Positions 1 through 13,877 are shown, numbered from the stretch's first letter. The stretch: DNA of 64,000 nucleotides from Acipenser ruthenus (GCF_902713425.1 NC_081245.1:3709108-3773107); one strand, 5' to 3'. The notes: generated from the letters alone by a model not told the origin. Translations and numbers: made by a program.

Positions 1-38
1 AAAGGCGCCTGCTAAATAAAGATAATAATAATAATAAC
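1..38 (+). repeat. 3' tail of an L2-tailed SINE
   Basis: The window opens inside a short AAGGCGCCTGCTAAATAAA motif followed by an (ATA)n run. This is the 3' tail shared by the V-SINE-like and tRNA-SINE copies elsewhere in the window. The body lies left of the window. Confidence 0.7.
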
Positions 39-360
39 ATCTCATAAAAGGTAGGCATAGGAACTGTGTTATTTGAGTGCCGCCATAACTGTCCACCAGT
101 GGAGAAAAATGAACGAAGCATGGTGTGTAACAGGGGGGGGGGGGGCAACCGTAGTCTTCAAGAGCTGCAGTGTTCTCTTTCCACCTGAATTTAAGCCCAG
201 ATTTAATCAAAACTTTGACCTACCCACAAATTCTGACAAAAAAAGAAAACACCATTGAGTACAGGTTTAATCTGCTACTAGCGGATGGGTTTAAGTTTTA
301 ATCTGGGCCTTAGTAACACATGTACTTTGGAAAGGACAGTGGTGCGTTCTGGAACCATAA
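39..360. other. non-coding stretch with a G-run and a weak inverted repeat
   Basis: No gene is visible. A G-homopolymer lies near 134-145. A loose inverted repeat pairs 191-226 with about 283-312 (core TAAGCCCAGATT against AATCTGGGCCTTA), which may be a second decayed hairpin element. Confidence 0.4.
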
Positions 361-633
361 CACTGCAGAGATGGAAATAAGACTCCCATTACATAGCAGT
401 TTGATCCAGTACGGGTTTTATGAGCTGCAGGGCTCTTGTAAAAACTGTACTGATGTAGATAAGCTAATATATTTGTAATATTTGAACTCCACATGTCTAT
501 CTGTGCAAATGTACTAAAAATAAGGAAATATTCAGCACCTGGTATTTAATTATATACAGAAGCCTACAGCTCATAAAACCTGGAATGGATCAAACTGCTA
601 TGCAATGGGAGTCTTATTTTCATCCTTGCAGTG
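361..633. mobile_element. non-autonomous hairpin (MITE-like) element
   Basis: The arm at 361-431 (starting CACTGCAGAGATGGAAATAA) is nearly the reverse complement of 563-633 (ending TCATCCTTGCAGTG). The arms are about 71 bp and enclose about 130 bp of AT-rich non-coding DNA. No transposase is present and no clean target duplication was found, so the superfamily is open (hAT-like is possible). The inverted pairing is read directly from the sequence; the mobile-element interpretation is inference. Confidence 0.65.
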
Positions 634-2000
634 ACAACATATGAGTGCTTCAAATATCAATCTGAGTGCCCAATATGGAAAGACAACATCCTACAGAAGC
701 CAGTAACTCATAACCTTTATCGACATTCGTAGTCACACCAAATAATAAGCAAAAACAAAACCCCCACCATTCTAAATGTCCTGTGTCAAGTTAAAACTAC
801 ATTTTAAATGTCATGACTTGCATCTCAGTTTCCTCGTTCATTTTCATACCCTGTGTAGATTTTGCACTTTTCCACATTCTGGAACTCTGTTGTAAATTAC
901 TTGTTATGCAAATAGTCAGTTTCAACATTGCTTCTGTTTTGAGGGTCCATTGTGTGCTGTGAGCAGCAAGGAAGAGCCAAACACAAACCAACAAGAAAAC
1001 TGAGACTTCATTAATAATTGGTAGTAAGATCTTTAAAGAACACATCTATGGCACGCTTCTGGTTTCGGAACTCGGAACTCAGAACTCAGAACTCGGAACT
1101 CGGAACTCGGAACACTGAATTCAGAACCTTCGATTTCAGTACTAACTGCTTACTTCCAGGCTGTACCTCTGATCTAAGGCAATTCTATTTCCATTCTCTC
1201 CATTCAGAATCAGCAATTGCAGAAATGAGGGAAAGAACTCTGGGATTCACAGCACATTGTCTCTTTGATGGCTTGTGTTCAGCTTTGGTCCCTTTGTCTG
1301 GATTTATTTTGAAGATGCACCTATTAGACAGGAAAAAATAATACAGTCAAATATTTTGCATATTCTTTCCCACTTGTATAACGTATTAAACGTAGAACGA
1401 GCGCTAGGGTATATTTCAAATGAATGGCTTAAAATAGATTGTAATTATACACATGCTAAGAAATTTACAATTTAATTTTCAGATTCTAACAAGATAAAGG
1501 TTACTTATTGCAAATATATTTTAACATTCATCATGATTGTATTGTACATGGCACAATACATGTACAAAACATATGTAAGGCATTCACATTGTTAAAGACA
1601 GTAAAAAAATAAAATCACAGAAATTGCAGTACATGACTGTTCTCAACAAGACAAGGCAATAAAGATAAGCAAATAAATAGACAGTGATTAAATCACAAGA
1701 TATCTACTGTAGAAGTGTGAGTAATTTAACATTTATGTAGTAAAATGAATCACAAAATTATTTCTATAAAAAAAAAAAGCATTAACTGCTACTTTAGATA
1801 ATTTCCTGATTACTTTTAACAGGGATAAATATCTTGAGCATTATTACTGTCATAAAGGTTTCAGAGATATTTGAATGCCCCAGTAATGTAAACAGGTCAT
1901 AATGCTTATCAAACTACAACGTACTTATTTTTTTACAAAATGGGTTGGGAAATATCTGTGTCCTGATAGGCTGAATGGGGGTTCTAACCATTGCGTTATT
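634..2000. other. AT-rich intergenic DNA, no supported gene
   Basis: Only short unsupported reading frames are present. The one structured segment is an 8-bp tandem repeat at 1069-1112 (unit CGGAACTC/CAGAACTC, about 5-6 copies). Confidence 0.6.
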
Positions 2001-2209
2001 GGGCAGCAGTGTGGAGTAGTGGTTAGGGCTCTGGACTCTTGACCGGAGGGTCGTGGGTTCAATCCCAGGTGGGGGACACTGCTGCTGTACCCTTGAGCAA
2101 GGTACTTTACCAAGATTGCTCCAGTAAAAACCCAACTGTATAAATGGGGAATTGTATGTAAAAAGAATGTGATATCTTGTAACAATTGTAAGTCTCCCTG
2201 GATAAGGGC
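2001..2209 (+). mobile_element. tRNA-headed SINE (family 1), 3' truncated
   Basis: The element starts GGGCAGCAGTGTGGAGTAGT and has A-box-like GTGGTTAGGGCTCTGG and B-box-like GGGTTCAATCCC. The body continues to the CCTGGATAAGGGCG tail, where it stops and abuts a CR1-like LINE end. At least six other copies occur in this window. Confidence 0.9.
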
Positions 2210-2670
2210 GTAATGTTAAAACTTTACAATGCATTAGTAAGACCTCGCCTAGAATATTGTGTTCAGTTCTGGTCAGCTCGTTACAAAAAGGATATTGCTG
2301 CTCTAGAAAGAGTGCAAAGAAAAGCAACCAGAATTATCATGCCTTTAAAAGGCATGTCGTATGCATACAGACTAAAAGAATTGAATCTATTCAGTCTTGA
2401 GCAAAGAAGACTACGTGGTGATCTGATTCAAGCATTCAGAATCATAAAAGGTATAGACCATGTCATTCAGAACAGAAAATAGGAGGCACTTTTTTACACA
2501 GAGAATTGTGAGGGTCTGGAACCAACTCCCCAGTAATGTTGTTGAAGCTGATACCCTGGGATCCTTCCAGAAGCTGCTTGATGAGATTCTGGGATCAATA
2601 AGCTACTAACAACCAAACGAGCAAGATGGGCCAAACAGCCTCCTCTCGTTTGTAAACTTTCTTATGTTCT

Positions 2671-2674
<4 letters not shown>
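2210..2674 (+). mobile_element. CR1-like LINE, 3' end fragment
   Basis: The plus strand encodes the C-terminal part of a CR1-type reverse transcriptase: motifs [26 protein letters not shown] and [15 protein letters not shown], then after an internal deletion near 2460 [14 protein letters not shown]. It ends with the untranslated tail CCTCCTCTCGTTTG and TTTCTTATGTTCTTAT. It is 5' truncated and inactive, and is fused directly to a truncated SINE on its left. Confidence 0.88.

Positions 2675-2711
<37 letters not shown>
2675..2711. repeat. (CA)n microsatellite
   Basis: An uninterrupted CA dinucleotide run that follows the CR1-like tail. Confidence 0.95.
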
Positions 2712-2716
<5 letters not shown>

Positions 2717-2959
2717 TATAACATGAAAACATGGAAAATCACTCAAGATATAGACTGTGTACAATTATTAAAAATGTAATTCTGAATTCAGATCGTCTTC
2801 ACAAGACATTTCTTGTTAGTCATATGTTTCTGGTATATTGCTAAAAAATACCAAATAAAAAAAATATACTATACTCTGATACTTTATTAGCTAAAGGTTT
2901 TATAAAATAACTGCGTAGCTGTCCACCATTCCTCAATCAAAAGTTGAAAATAAATCGCT

Positions 2960-3990
2960 GTAAGATTTTTCTTTGAAGGTCTCGTGCAGATCCTTGTTGC
3001 TTCATCGTGAGATTTTTCTTTGAAGGTCTCTGTCAGATCCTTGTTGCTTCATCGTGAGATTTTTCTTTGAAGGTCTCGTGCAGATCCTTGTTGCTTCATC
3101 GTAAGATTTTTCTTTGAAGGTCTCGTGCAGATCCTTGTTGCTTCATCGTAAGATTTTTCTTTGAAGGTCTCTGTCAGATCCTTGTTGCTTCATCGTGAGA
3201 TTTTTCTTTGAAGGTCTCGTGCAGATCCTTGTTGCTTCATCGTGAGATTTCTTTGAAGGTCTCTTGCAGATCCTTGTTGCTTCATCGTAAGATTTTTCTT
3301 TGAAGGTCTCTTGCAGATCCTTGTTGCTTCATCGTGAGATTTTTCTTTGAAGGTCTCTTGCAGATCCTTGTTGCTTCATCGTGAGATTTTTCTTTGAAGG
3401 TCTCGTGCAGATCCTTGTTGCTTCATCGTAAGATTTTTCTTTGAAGGTCTCTTGCAGATCCTTGTTGCTTCATCGTGAGATTTTTCTTTGAAGGTCTCTT
3501 GCAGATCCTTGTTGCTTCATCGTGAGATTTTTCTTTGAAGGTCTTGTGCAGATCCTTGTTGCTTCATCGTAAGATTTTTCTTTGAAGGTCTCGTGCAGAT
3601 CCTTGTTGCTTCATCGTAAGATTTTTCTTTGAAGGTCTCGTGCAGATCCTTGTTGCTTCATCGTGAGATTTCTTTGAAGGTCTCTTGCAGATCCTTGTTG
3701 CTTCATCGTAAGATTTTTCTTTGAAGGTCTCGTGCAGATCCTTGTTGCTTCATCGTGAGATTTTTCTTTGAAGGTCTCGTGCAGATCCTTGTTGCTTCAT
3801 CGTGAGATTTTTCTTTGAAGGTCTCGTGCAGATCCTTGTTGCTTCATCGTAAGATTTTTCTTTGAAGGTCTCTTGCAGATCCTTGTTGCTTCATCGTGAG
3901 ATTTTTCTTTGAAGGTCTCGTGCAGATCCTTGTTGCTTCATCGTAAGATTTTTCTTTGAAGGTCTCTTGCAGATCCTTGTTGCTTCATTC
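2960..3990. repeat. 47-bp minisatellite, about 22 copies
   Basis: The repeated unit runs GTGAGATTTTTCTTTGAAGG, then TCTCGTGCAGATCCTTGTTG, then CTTCATC. Copies are nearly identical and vary mainly at two places: GTGAGA versus GTAAGA, and CTCGTGCAG versus CTCTTGCAG or CTCTGTCAG. At least two units (near 3241 and 3666) lack two T residues. Stops occur in the frames I checked, so I see no coding role. Confidence 0.95.
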
Positions 3991-5034
3991 GTGATTAGTC
4001 GTATCATTTATTTTTTGTTGCTTCTAGAAGACAGTTTAGGACTTAATAAAAAAACTTAATATACTCACATGTGACTGTAAAGCTGGTGATGAGTTTTCAA
4101 ACTTTTATTGGTTTGAGGATCACCAGGAGATCATCTTATGTTAAAAATTTTAAATCATCTAAGTTTTCTACACCCAGGTTTTTGAGTGTGTCCAAAACAG
4201 AACTGAGAACACTGGTGGTCAGGTTTAGCAACGCAGAACGAATATAAGAGAATGACACAGAATCCACAGTGCTTTCCTGTTCCATATCTCTTAATTCAAA
4301 TACAAAATAGACATTACATTAATAAAAAACATCATTTAAATAATGACCACCTGTGATCACAGGTCAAAAAAGAAATCAAATAAAACAATGATCTACATAG
4401 CTTTTTATATTACAATACTTAAAGGTAAATATGTTAGACACAATTTTGCACACACACAAAAAAGGTTTTGAAATGAGTTGTTAAAGCTCAGATGAGTTCT
4501 CTTCTTTCAGTACTCTGCAACTTAATACAAAATACAGCTAAAAATAATAAATAATATTAAAGCAGGTGATGTTGAACTGCTAGGCTTGCTCAGTAGAGTC
4601 AAACTTCCACTGCATGAGATGGATGTGTTGTTTTTGATGGTGTGGAAGCTGGGTTTACAGAATACACAAGGCACATATACATGAAAACAGATTATTTTTT
4701 GGTCAAATCAACCAAAGAGAGCTCTCAGGGCTGTTTTAGATGGAACAGGAAAAATGAAGGGAACTTTCAAAGTTAATGTATCTAACATACACTGAACCTA
4801 ATGTCATTTCTGAGCTGACAGAGACCCACAACTTTTATACAAAGTAAAACAGTTAAACAATTTCAAGGCAACAAGCCTTGAGACTTAAAATGACCTTGAA
4901 AGCAGGGTTGGAAATGAACTGTTTGAGGAGGTGGCCACTTTGACCACCAGTCAAGAAAATATTTTTCTAAGTGAACTTAAAAATAATCACAATAAATCTT
5001 GCAAATAACACAGTGTGTCAACAAAATTATTTAA

Positions 5035-5035
<1 letters not shown>
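3991..5035. other. intergenic DNA, nothing recognised
   Basis: AT-rich sequence without a supported gene or repeat family that I can name. Confidence 0.5.

Positions 5036-5112
<77 letters not shown>
5036..5112. repeat. (AT)n microsatellite
   Basis: About 75 bp of pure AT dinucleotide. Confidence 0.95.
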
Positions 5113-5116
<4 letters not shown>

Positions 5117-6149
5117 TTTGACAAAAGAATACCACACCTTAAATGACACTGTTTGCATCAGCAGTAGAGACAGTCACAGGAAAGACTGTTGCTAAGTATT
5201 ATTTGAAAGACATGGCACTTTACTTAAATATAAAATGTTTATCACAGTACAATGGTTTAAGTTAAAAAAATGTATTGTACAATTTAACCTTTGAATAAAA
5301 TGTATGTGAAAAAGGGGGTGTTGTATAATGGGGGAGGAGGGGAATGTCACTGTTTTGGTTCTTATTTTTACATTCCCCATACAGAATATGTAATCCCAAC
5401 ATAAAACAAAACATTGACCACTGTACATAACATTTCCTTTGTAAATTGGGCCAGTGTTGGAAAGTGTGTTGAGTGGCGTACCTGTATCTGTGTCGCTTCC
5501 CAAATCTGAAACACTGACTCGAGCCGGCACAGATCACTATTTGGCTGCCAAACACTTTTTTAAATAGCTGATCCTCTGTTTTTTTTTACCGTATACAGAT
5601 TAATCCCACACATCAGATTTCACTTGCCATTTTTGCGCAAATTCTGTCAAGGTGGTAAAATGCAACATTGTTGAATTGTCAAATTATTAAAATACAGTAT
5701 GATAAAAATTGAGCCACCTTCACAACCGTTCGAGCCACATTTCAGTTCTGTTTCATTTGAGTAGAACTTGAAACAGCAAATAATGACTGGGAGATTGACG
5801 TCTGAGTGTAACTGGTGGGTTTACCTTCGTGGAACATATTATTATTGGCTGTTTAATATGAGTAGCTTTTGAAACGGCCAATGATAGCAGTCAGGATACT
5901 GCCTTGGTAGAAATTCAGCTAATAGAGATTGTGATCAGCGCTGTTTTACAATATTGTAAGACCAAGTATTTGTACAGTAGTTCAAATTTAAGGTTGCGGT
6001 TAATGTAACCCCATATGTTAGCATTAAAGTATGACTGGTATTTATTGAAAGTACTCATGAATAAATAAACAGGCATTGTCCTTGTAAATTGTTCCATCAG
6101 AATGATCCAGTGACAAGGGTTGCAAGAGTTGCAATTTTGTTTCACACAG
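5113..6149. other. upstream region of the plus-strand zinc-finger gene
   Basis: No coiled-coil exon like those of the minus-strand paralogues is visible here. Around 5780-5900 two loosely similar segments (GAGTAGAACTTGAAACAGC and GAGTAGCTTTTGAAACGGCC) flank an inverted CCAAT (TATTGGC) and a direct CCAAT (GGCCAATG), with a GACGTC half-site near 5798. This could be a promoter, but the evidence is weak. Confidence 0.3.
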
Positions 6150-7910
<1,761 letters not shown>

Positions 7911-7920
7911 ATCTGCCAAA

Positions 7921-7926
7921 AATAAA
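7921..7926 (+). promoter_or_regulatory. possible polyadenylation signal AATAAA
   Basis: AATAAA lies about 140 nt after the stop codon of the plus-strand zinc-finger gene; a second copy is at about 7949. Confidence 0.4.
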
Positions 7927-7929
7927 AAA

Positions 7930-9476
7930 AAATTATTGAAAACAAAAGAATAAACTTGCTTGACAAATACTCCTAATCCCTTCAGATCAAAAACTTACAC
8001 TCAAGGATGGAACATATGAACTACTGCATCTTGTTTGGACCGTTCATCATCTTGTTGACCATTAGGATTTTGTTAGATCACATTAGTAATCTATGAAATA
8101 GATTGTAATTGCATCTACAAGATTACACTTTCGTCTCCTGCATTGCTGAGTCTCTCAGTTTGAACATTAGGATTATTATCTGTAACTCCCCACTAGTGAC
8201 CAAGTCTCCAGAACTTTCGAGTCAGTTCTGAATTTCATAACTCAAACAAACATGGTTTTGTTGTTGACAGGCTCTGACTGCAATATAATCCCTCCCAATA
8301 TACAGTTTCACAATGGAAATCAGAAAAGTGATTTTTGTCAGTAACCTGAGAATTAATGCCAAAGGTGCACACCTTGAAAATGCCCCCTTTTGGAATTATA
8401 ATTCAAATAATGAAAGTGTTTTATTATAGATCACATCTAGGGGGACATACAAAGGGACACCATCTTAAAATATAGAGTTCAACTCACTGAACAAACCATC
8501 CCCATATTCTGCTTTACAAAAAATCATTTTAAAAAAATTACTCCAAAAACTGAAATATTACCTTCATATGTTGTGTTTTCCTCCTATGAAATAAATCCAA
8601 AATAAACAGAAAAAAACTTCTTGAAAAACCTTGTGCACATGAGTATACCCTCCTTTTTAAACACAGGAAAGTCTGTGTTGCACTGTAGTTGTTCTCAGGA
8701 TGTGTTGCCTGATCCTTTCATGCATTTGTTTTAAAATGCTGCAAGAGAAACTCTAAATAACCAGATTAATAAATATAACAAGGAGCTGAATTTAGTGTGC
8801 TGGAGATGTTGTTGAAATATTTTAGATTTAAATAAATGTTGATTGTGTAAGCTTAGAATTAAAAGTTTATTGGTTCTAATTGACATGAATTCAGCAGATG
8901 CCCTGGAATGTATCACAGGTCATAACATTGGGTCTTGTGTGTAAAAGGAGGTAGATAGATGTGTTTGAATTATATGACACTTGGCTTGTAAGGTATAGAC
9001 TTGAGAGATGGGCAATGCATTATTGGCTGATTGCTAGGAGATAGTAAAGTAGATAGTGAGGAGATATAGGGGAGCAGAGTGAAGCAATTCAAATGTGTTG
9101 CAACTGTTATGTGCTATCTGCATTTAGACTTGAAATGTGGTTGCAAAGTTGGCATATATGTTGTGTATGTTGCTATGACTCTGTGCTCAGACATACCATC
9201 TTGCAGACGCCAATACATCTCTCATGCCAGAGAAGCACTCAGAAACTAAACTTATACTCTGAATAAGATCTACTCTGCAGCCACTGAAGAGACTATTCTG
9301 TTCTCTGCTGTTTCCACAATAAAGACTTTGATAGTTTTGACAATCTTTGCCCAGACTATTTTTATTGTAAAGAAGACAAACCATACAATTGCATGTCCTC
9401 AAAGGAACAATTATACTGTTTGGAGGCACAGTGGTTGATGACAGCACTGTGGAAGCCTGTCACACATGAAGTCTGG
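7930..9476. other. intergenic DNA, nothing recognised
   Basis: No supported coding region, RNA gene or named repeat. Confidence 0.5.
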
Positions 9477-10238
9477 CCAATAAACCACTGAGTCACCTGA
9501 ACCCCAATAAACTACTGAATGACCTGAATCCCCAATAAACCACTGAATCACCTGAACCCCAATAAACCACTGAATCACCTGAACCCCAATAAACCACTGA
9601 ATCACCTGAACCCCAATAAACCACTGAATCACCTGAACCTCAATAAACTACTGAATCACCTGAATCCCCAATAAACCACTGAATGACCTGAACCCCAATA
9701 AACCACTGAATCACCTGAACCCCAATAAACTACTGAATGACCTGACGCCCCAATAAACCACTGAGTCACCTGAACCCCAATAAACTACTGAATGACCTGA
9801 ATCCCCAATAAACCACTGAATCACCTGAACCCCAATAAACCACTGAATCACCTGAACCCCAATAAACCACTGAATCACCTGAAACCCAATAAACCACAGT
9901 CACCTGAACCCCAATTATTATTATTATTAATTTCTTAGCAGACGCCCTTACCCAGGGCGACTTACAATTGTTACAATATATCACATTATTTTTTACATTC
10001 AATTACATTATTTTTTTACACATTATTTTTTACATACAATTACCCATTTATACAGTTGGGTTTTTACTGGAGCAATCTAGGTAAAGTACCTTGCTCAAGG
10101 GTACAGCAGCAGTGTCCTCCACTGAGGATTGAACCCACAACCCTCTGGTCAAAAGTCCAGAGCCCTAACCACCACTCCACACAATAAACCACTCAATCAC
10201 CTGAACCCCAATAAATCACTCAATCAACTGATCCCCAA
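9477..10238. repeat. 27-bp minisatellite, split by a SINE
   Basis: The unit is about 27 bp, AATAAACCACTGAATCACCT then GAACCCC, with variants in CCA/CTA and ATC/ATG. About 16 copies run 9477-9913. After the SINE at 9914-10182 about two more units follow (10183-10238). Minus-strand reading frames across it (repeating VIQWFIGVQ) are by-products of the repeat. Confidence 0.92.
9914..10182 (-). mobile_element. tRNA-headed SINE (family 1), near full length
   Basis: On the minus strand it runs from the GTGGAGTGGTGGTTAGGGCT head through the B-box-like segment to the GCCCTGGGTAAGGGCGTCTG tail and (TAA)n. It sits inside the 27-bp minisatellite, so it inserted after that array formed. Confidence 0.9.
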
Positions 10239-10765
10239 TGAAGCACTGAAACATCCAGCCAATTGCATTGTGTGAAGCCTCAATGGAACATAGAACAATT
10301 TCAATTGGCTGAAGCCTTCGTTTTCTCCCAGATTTACTAAGAGAATGTTTCCATTCTTCTGGCCTAGCTCTGCCCCTCTCAGAATTTGCCCTGTGAAGGC
10401 AGTTATAAAACTGGACTAGCCCAATGTGTTCAGGATAAACAATAGGGATGTATAATAATAATAATAATAATGACAGTCAGAACGTGATTGGGAGGGAAAT
10501 ACATATTGAAAATTAACAGAAACATTTTAAAAAAATACATTTTACTCTTCCAAGGAAGGGCTGCTTTTTCCATTTAATTCATGAAGATACAATATGAGGG
10601 AGGGAGGGAGGAGGGTATTTTAAAAAATCTCTCCTGATTGGTCAAAAACAGTCACATGGGGGTGTTGATATTACAGTGTATCAAGGTAAGAGAGAGGAGA
10701 GTTAGTGTTAGTGTTATGGAGTAGTTAAAGTATACAGGCAATCTGGTCCCAACAATATTCTAGAT
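10239..10765. other. intergenic DNA, nothing recognised
   Basis: No supported gene. A purine-rich GAGGGAGGGAGGGAGGAGGG tract lies near 10595-10616. Confidence 0.5.
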
Positions 10766-10840
10766 CAGGGGTGCCCAGGACATCGATTGCGGTCGACCAG
10801 TCGATCTCAAACTCGTTTCTAGTAGACCGGAGAAAATGTA
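10766..10840 (+). mobile_element. hAT-type DNA transposon terminus
   Basis: It begins CAGGGGTGCCCAGGACATCG, a classic hAT-like end, and holds the self-complementary GGTCGACC and TCGATC motifs common in such ends. The 8 bp just left (TTCTAGAT) fit the nTCTAGAn target preference known for hAT elements. The opposite terminus was not found. Confidence 0.65.
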
Positions 10841-11255
10841 AAAACGTCTGCGGTTAAAACTGTTTTTTCTTTTCAAATTCACAGCGTGGATATATTCTAA
10901 CCCCTTCCCGGATTCCGGGCTCTCGTGGTTACTGTTCAATCACCCCACAAGGTGGCGCTGCTTAACTCTTAACTGTATTCCCTGCTGCTGCTGTGTGTAT
11001 AGTAGCTAATGCTCTCAGTTACTGCTGCTATTTCCTGTCCGTTTCTCTTTGAAATCACACATGTGCAATTCCAGCAGTCTGGCTGCGCAGTGCGGTGTCG
11101 CATAGGCAGGAAGCGCTGCTGCCGAGCTCGGGTGGAAGTTATTTGAAGAAGGGTAAATCCGCACCCTGCAATAACACAGTCCTGAAGCAGCGTGCATGTT
11201 GCTAACACTCCCAGCTCTATGTTTGCATATTATATACTGTTTATTCCAATTTCTA

Positions 11256-11384
11256 ATCGCTTGGTAGCTCAGTTGGTATTGGGCGGTCTTCACACACGCA
11301 GCACTACTGCACAGCCACAAGATACAAACAGCTGTAAGTCGTCCTGGATAAGGGTGTCTGCTAAGAAATAATTAATAATAATCG
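11256..11384 (+). mobile_element. degenerate tRNA-derived SINE
   Basis: A tRNA-like A-box segment (TGGTAGCTCAGTTGGTAT) near 11263 is followed about 75 bp later by a family tail (TAAGTCGTCCTGGATAAGGG, TGTCTGCTAAGAAATAA). The body between differs from family 1, so it may be a different or deleted SINE. Confidence 0.55.
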
Positions 11385-12235
11385 GTATGTGTGAAGGTTC
11401 GGTTACAAATGTAGCAGGTAGGACTACTGCTTCATTGTGTGTTCATTGTATCCAATTTGCTCACCTTATAAAAACTGTGTTCATTGTTGCTTTGGACCAC
11501 AACGCTGTTTGTGATTAGGACTACCAGCATACGTCCACGTTTGTGAATTCCTCCAGAGAAGGGTGACCCGGTGTAACTACTCCTGCGTTTGTGTCGCCAC
11601 AGTAAGAACTCGCCAAGGAGTGTGCACAGCCACTGTTTCTTATACACGTGTTTTTGTTACTGTTTCTTAGTCTTTTAGTAGTTTGTGTGTGTGTCTTTAT
11701 ACCAGCTGTGTAGGTTATTTGTTTTCTATAAGGTGACTCTTTACAGCTCTCTGTATAATCAGGATAATTTAGTACTTTATAAAAACATAACTTTGGTTGT
11801 GCTCATACTACTGGTACTGTTACTAGTTTTATTATCTTCCTGGAGGATGTGTTGCAGTATCACCAACTGGTTTGTAATGGTTTTGTGTGTGTGTATGATT
11901 AAGGCAAAGTCAATTCTCCCTGTGCCTCTCCCAGCGCTGTAGGATATTTTGGAGGGGTGAGTTTTATTTTCTTTACTGTGATTTATATTTTGTATTTCAC
12001 GTTCATTTGAGAATTGATATTTATTTGGCGTGCACTTTATGTATATTTCACCAATGTGGGTAAATGTATATACAATTATCTAAAGTAATGCAGAACTGTA
12101 ATCTGTTTCAGTTGGTCCTGGCTGCAGATACTCATCAAATAAAGGTCGCTTTAATATTTTTCAGTGTTGCATTAAAAAGAAAGGTTTATATTTTTAAAGA
12201 CAAGGCAATAGGAAGGTGTGGTTATGATTGTAATA
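11385..12235. other. intergenic DNA, nothing recognised
   Basis: Only unsupported short reading frames. Confidence 0.5.

Positions 12236-12312
<77 letters not shown>
12236..12312. repeat. compound (TG)n(TA)n microsatellite
   Basis: About 33 bp of TG followed by about 42 bp of TA. Confidence 0.95.
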
Positions 12313-12317
<5 letters not shown>

Positions 12318-12693
12318 TGTGGCTCAGTTTCGTTTTGCCCTTTTGAATACAGACCCAGACACAAGATTGAAGGTTTTAAAGTGCAGATGCGCTATTTTTA
12401 ATAACAAAAATATGAAAACTGAAAACAAACCCCTAGCTCTTACAAGCACGAACTAAAACACAAACTGGAACCTTCTGTAATAAGCCGGACAGCTAAGCTG
12501 TTTACCGGCACAAACAAAACAAAACAAACACAGTTTACTCACAAAACAAACAGGTTTACACACCACCTTTGTTTTTAATTACAGCTGTACAGGCAGGCTT
12601 CTTCACACACAGCAGCCCTAAAGAGACTGGCTGCTTCCCTTAAATACCCTGCACCTGGCTCTAATTTACAATGATAGCCAGGAACAGGGAATA
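12313..12693. other. intergenic DNA, nothing recognised
   Basis: No gene seen. Confidence 0.5.
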
Positions 12694-12940
12694 ATTATTA
12701 TTATTTTTATTATTATTTATTTCTTAGCAGACGCCCTTATCCAGGGCGACTTACAATTGTTACAAGATATCACATTATTTTTACATACAATTACCCATTT
12801 ATACAGTTGGATTTTTACTGGAGCAATCTAGGTAAAGTACCTTGCTCAAGGGTACAGCGGCAGTGTCCCCCACCTGGGATTGAACCCACAACCCTCCAGT
12901 CAAGTCCAGAGCCCTAACCACTACTCCACACTGCTGCTAT
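12694..12940 (-). mobile_element. tRNA-headed SINE (family 1)
   Basis: Minus-strand copy with head CAGCAGTGTGGAGTAGTGGT, a recognisable B-box region, tail GCCCTGGATAAGGGCGTCTG and a long (TAA)n end. Confidence 0.9.
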
Positions 12941-13877
12941 AATTAATAATAAAACAATAATTAAACTAAACAAACATGCATGCGCACATGTTTTTGGCAG
13001 GGGGGGGATTTTAACCCCCTCCCTGCCTGGTTACAATATTATATAATATATATTGTCAGGAATGAATGAATCTTAAACCTGTCTTCCCTTGCACAAGGTG
13101 CGATCACCTTTTTTGAGTGAAAGGCTTATGCGGCAGAGATTGATGTCTCTTTGATAGAAACAGTTTTATTTGAAGTCTTCCCACTGATGATGGGAATGGG
13201 AATGCAGAGATGGACGCTCTGCTAACAAGATTTAAGTTTTTGCAGGTATCAGGCTATTAAAGACACACCTGTGGTGGTTTTGACAGACCCACTGAGAGAA
13301 GAAACTGACCCAGGTCTGTTACAGCTACTGGAAGCAGGCTGATCTTTGGGATACAAATTGAACATTTGTGAAACTGCATGTGTGTTAAAATGTTGTAATA
13401 ACTGTACTGTGTTTTAAAGAATGTAAAGCCAGAAGAAATACTAAACACATTGTTAAAACATACCGTTCGAACAAAAACTTATAATATGCTCTGTATTAAC
13501 CTGTAGTGGTTCGGGGTTGTCTTCCTGCCTCGATCACCTGTTCAGAAGCACAGCGACTCGCACCCAAGTTTGGGCTAGTCGTTCTCATGAAGCGGAAATC
13601 GCTCAGACGCTAAAGGCGTCGGACAGATCGCTTTTCACCTGCCTGGTCTCCTTTGTCGGTACATAAATTTATCTTTTAAAAAGTTTCCAAATTGATTTAT
13701 TTTTTTTGTTTTAATTTCAGCAGCAGGGTTTGGTTGCCTGGATACTAAATGGAACAGAGTGGCACACATAACGAAACCAGGGAAATAATGAATAAAAAAC
13801 AAAAGCATTTCCCAAATCCCGAGATTCTCTTCTCTATAAAACCCGGGATGGGGAATTAGCATACGGGAATGCAAACG
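12941..13877. other. intergenic DNA with a short palindrome
   Basis: Near 12997-13031 GGCAGGGGGGGG and CCCCCTCCCTGCC form a hairpin. The rest shows nothing recognisable. Confidence 0.45.

Noticed and set aside
2960-3990. CRISPR-like array
   Set aside because: The repeats are contiguous without spacers, and the genome is eukaryotic.
4971-5195. Frames made of Tyr-Ile repeats (also near 12300, 33400, 35700 and 38000)
   Set aside because: Translations of (AT)n microsatellites.
9411-10002. Minus-strand frames rich in VIQWFIGVQ
   Set aside because: By-product of the 27-bp minisatellite; one runs on into the inserted SINE.
11256-11300. Possible tRNA gene
   Set aside because: Only an A-box-like segment is present, no cloverleaf, and an L2-type SINE tail follows, so it reads as a SINE.
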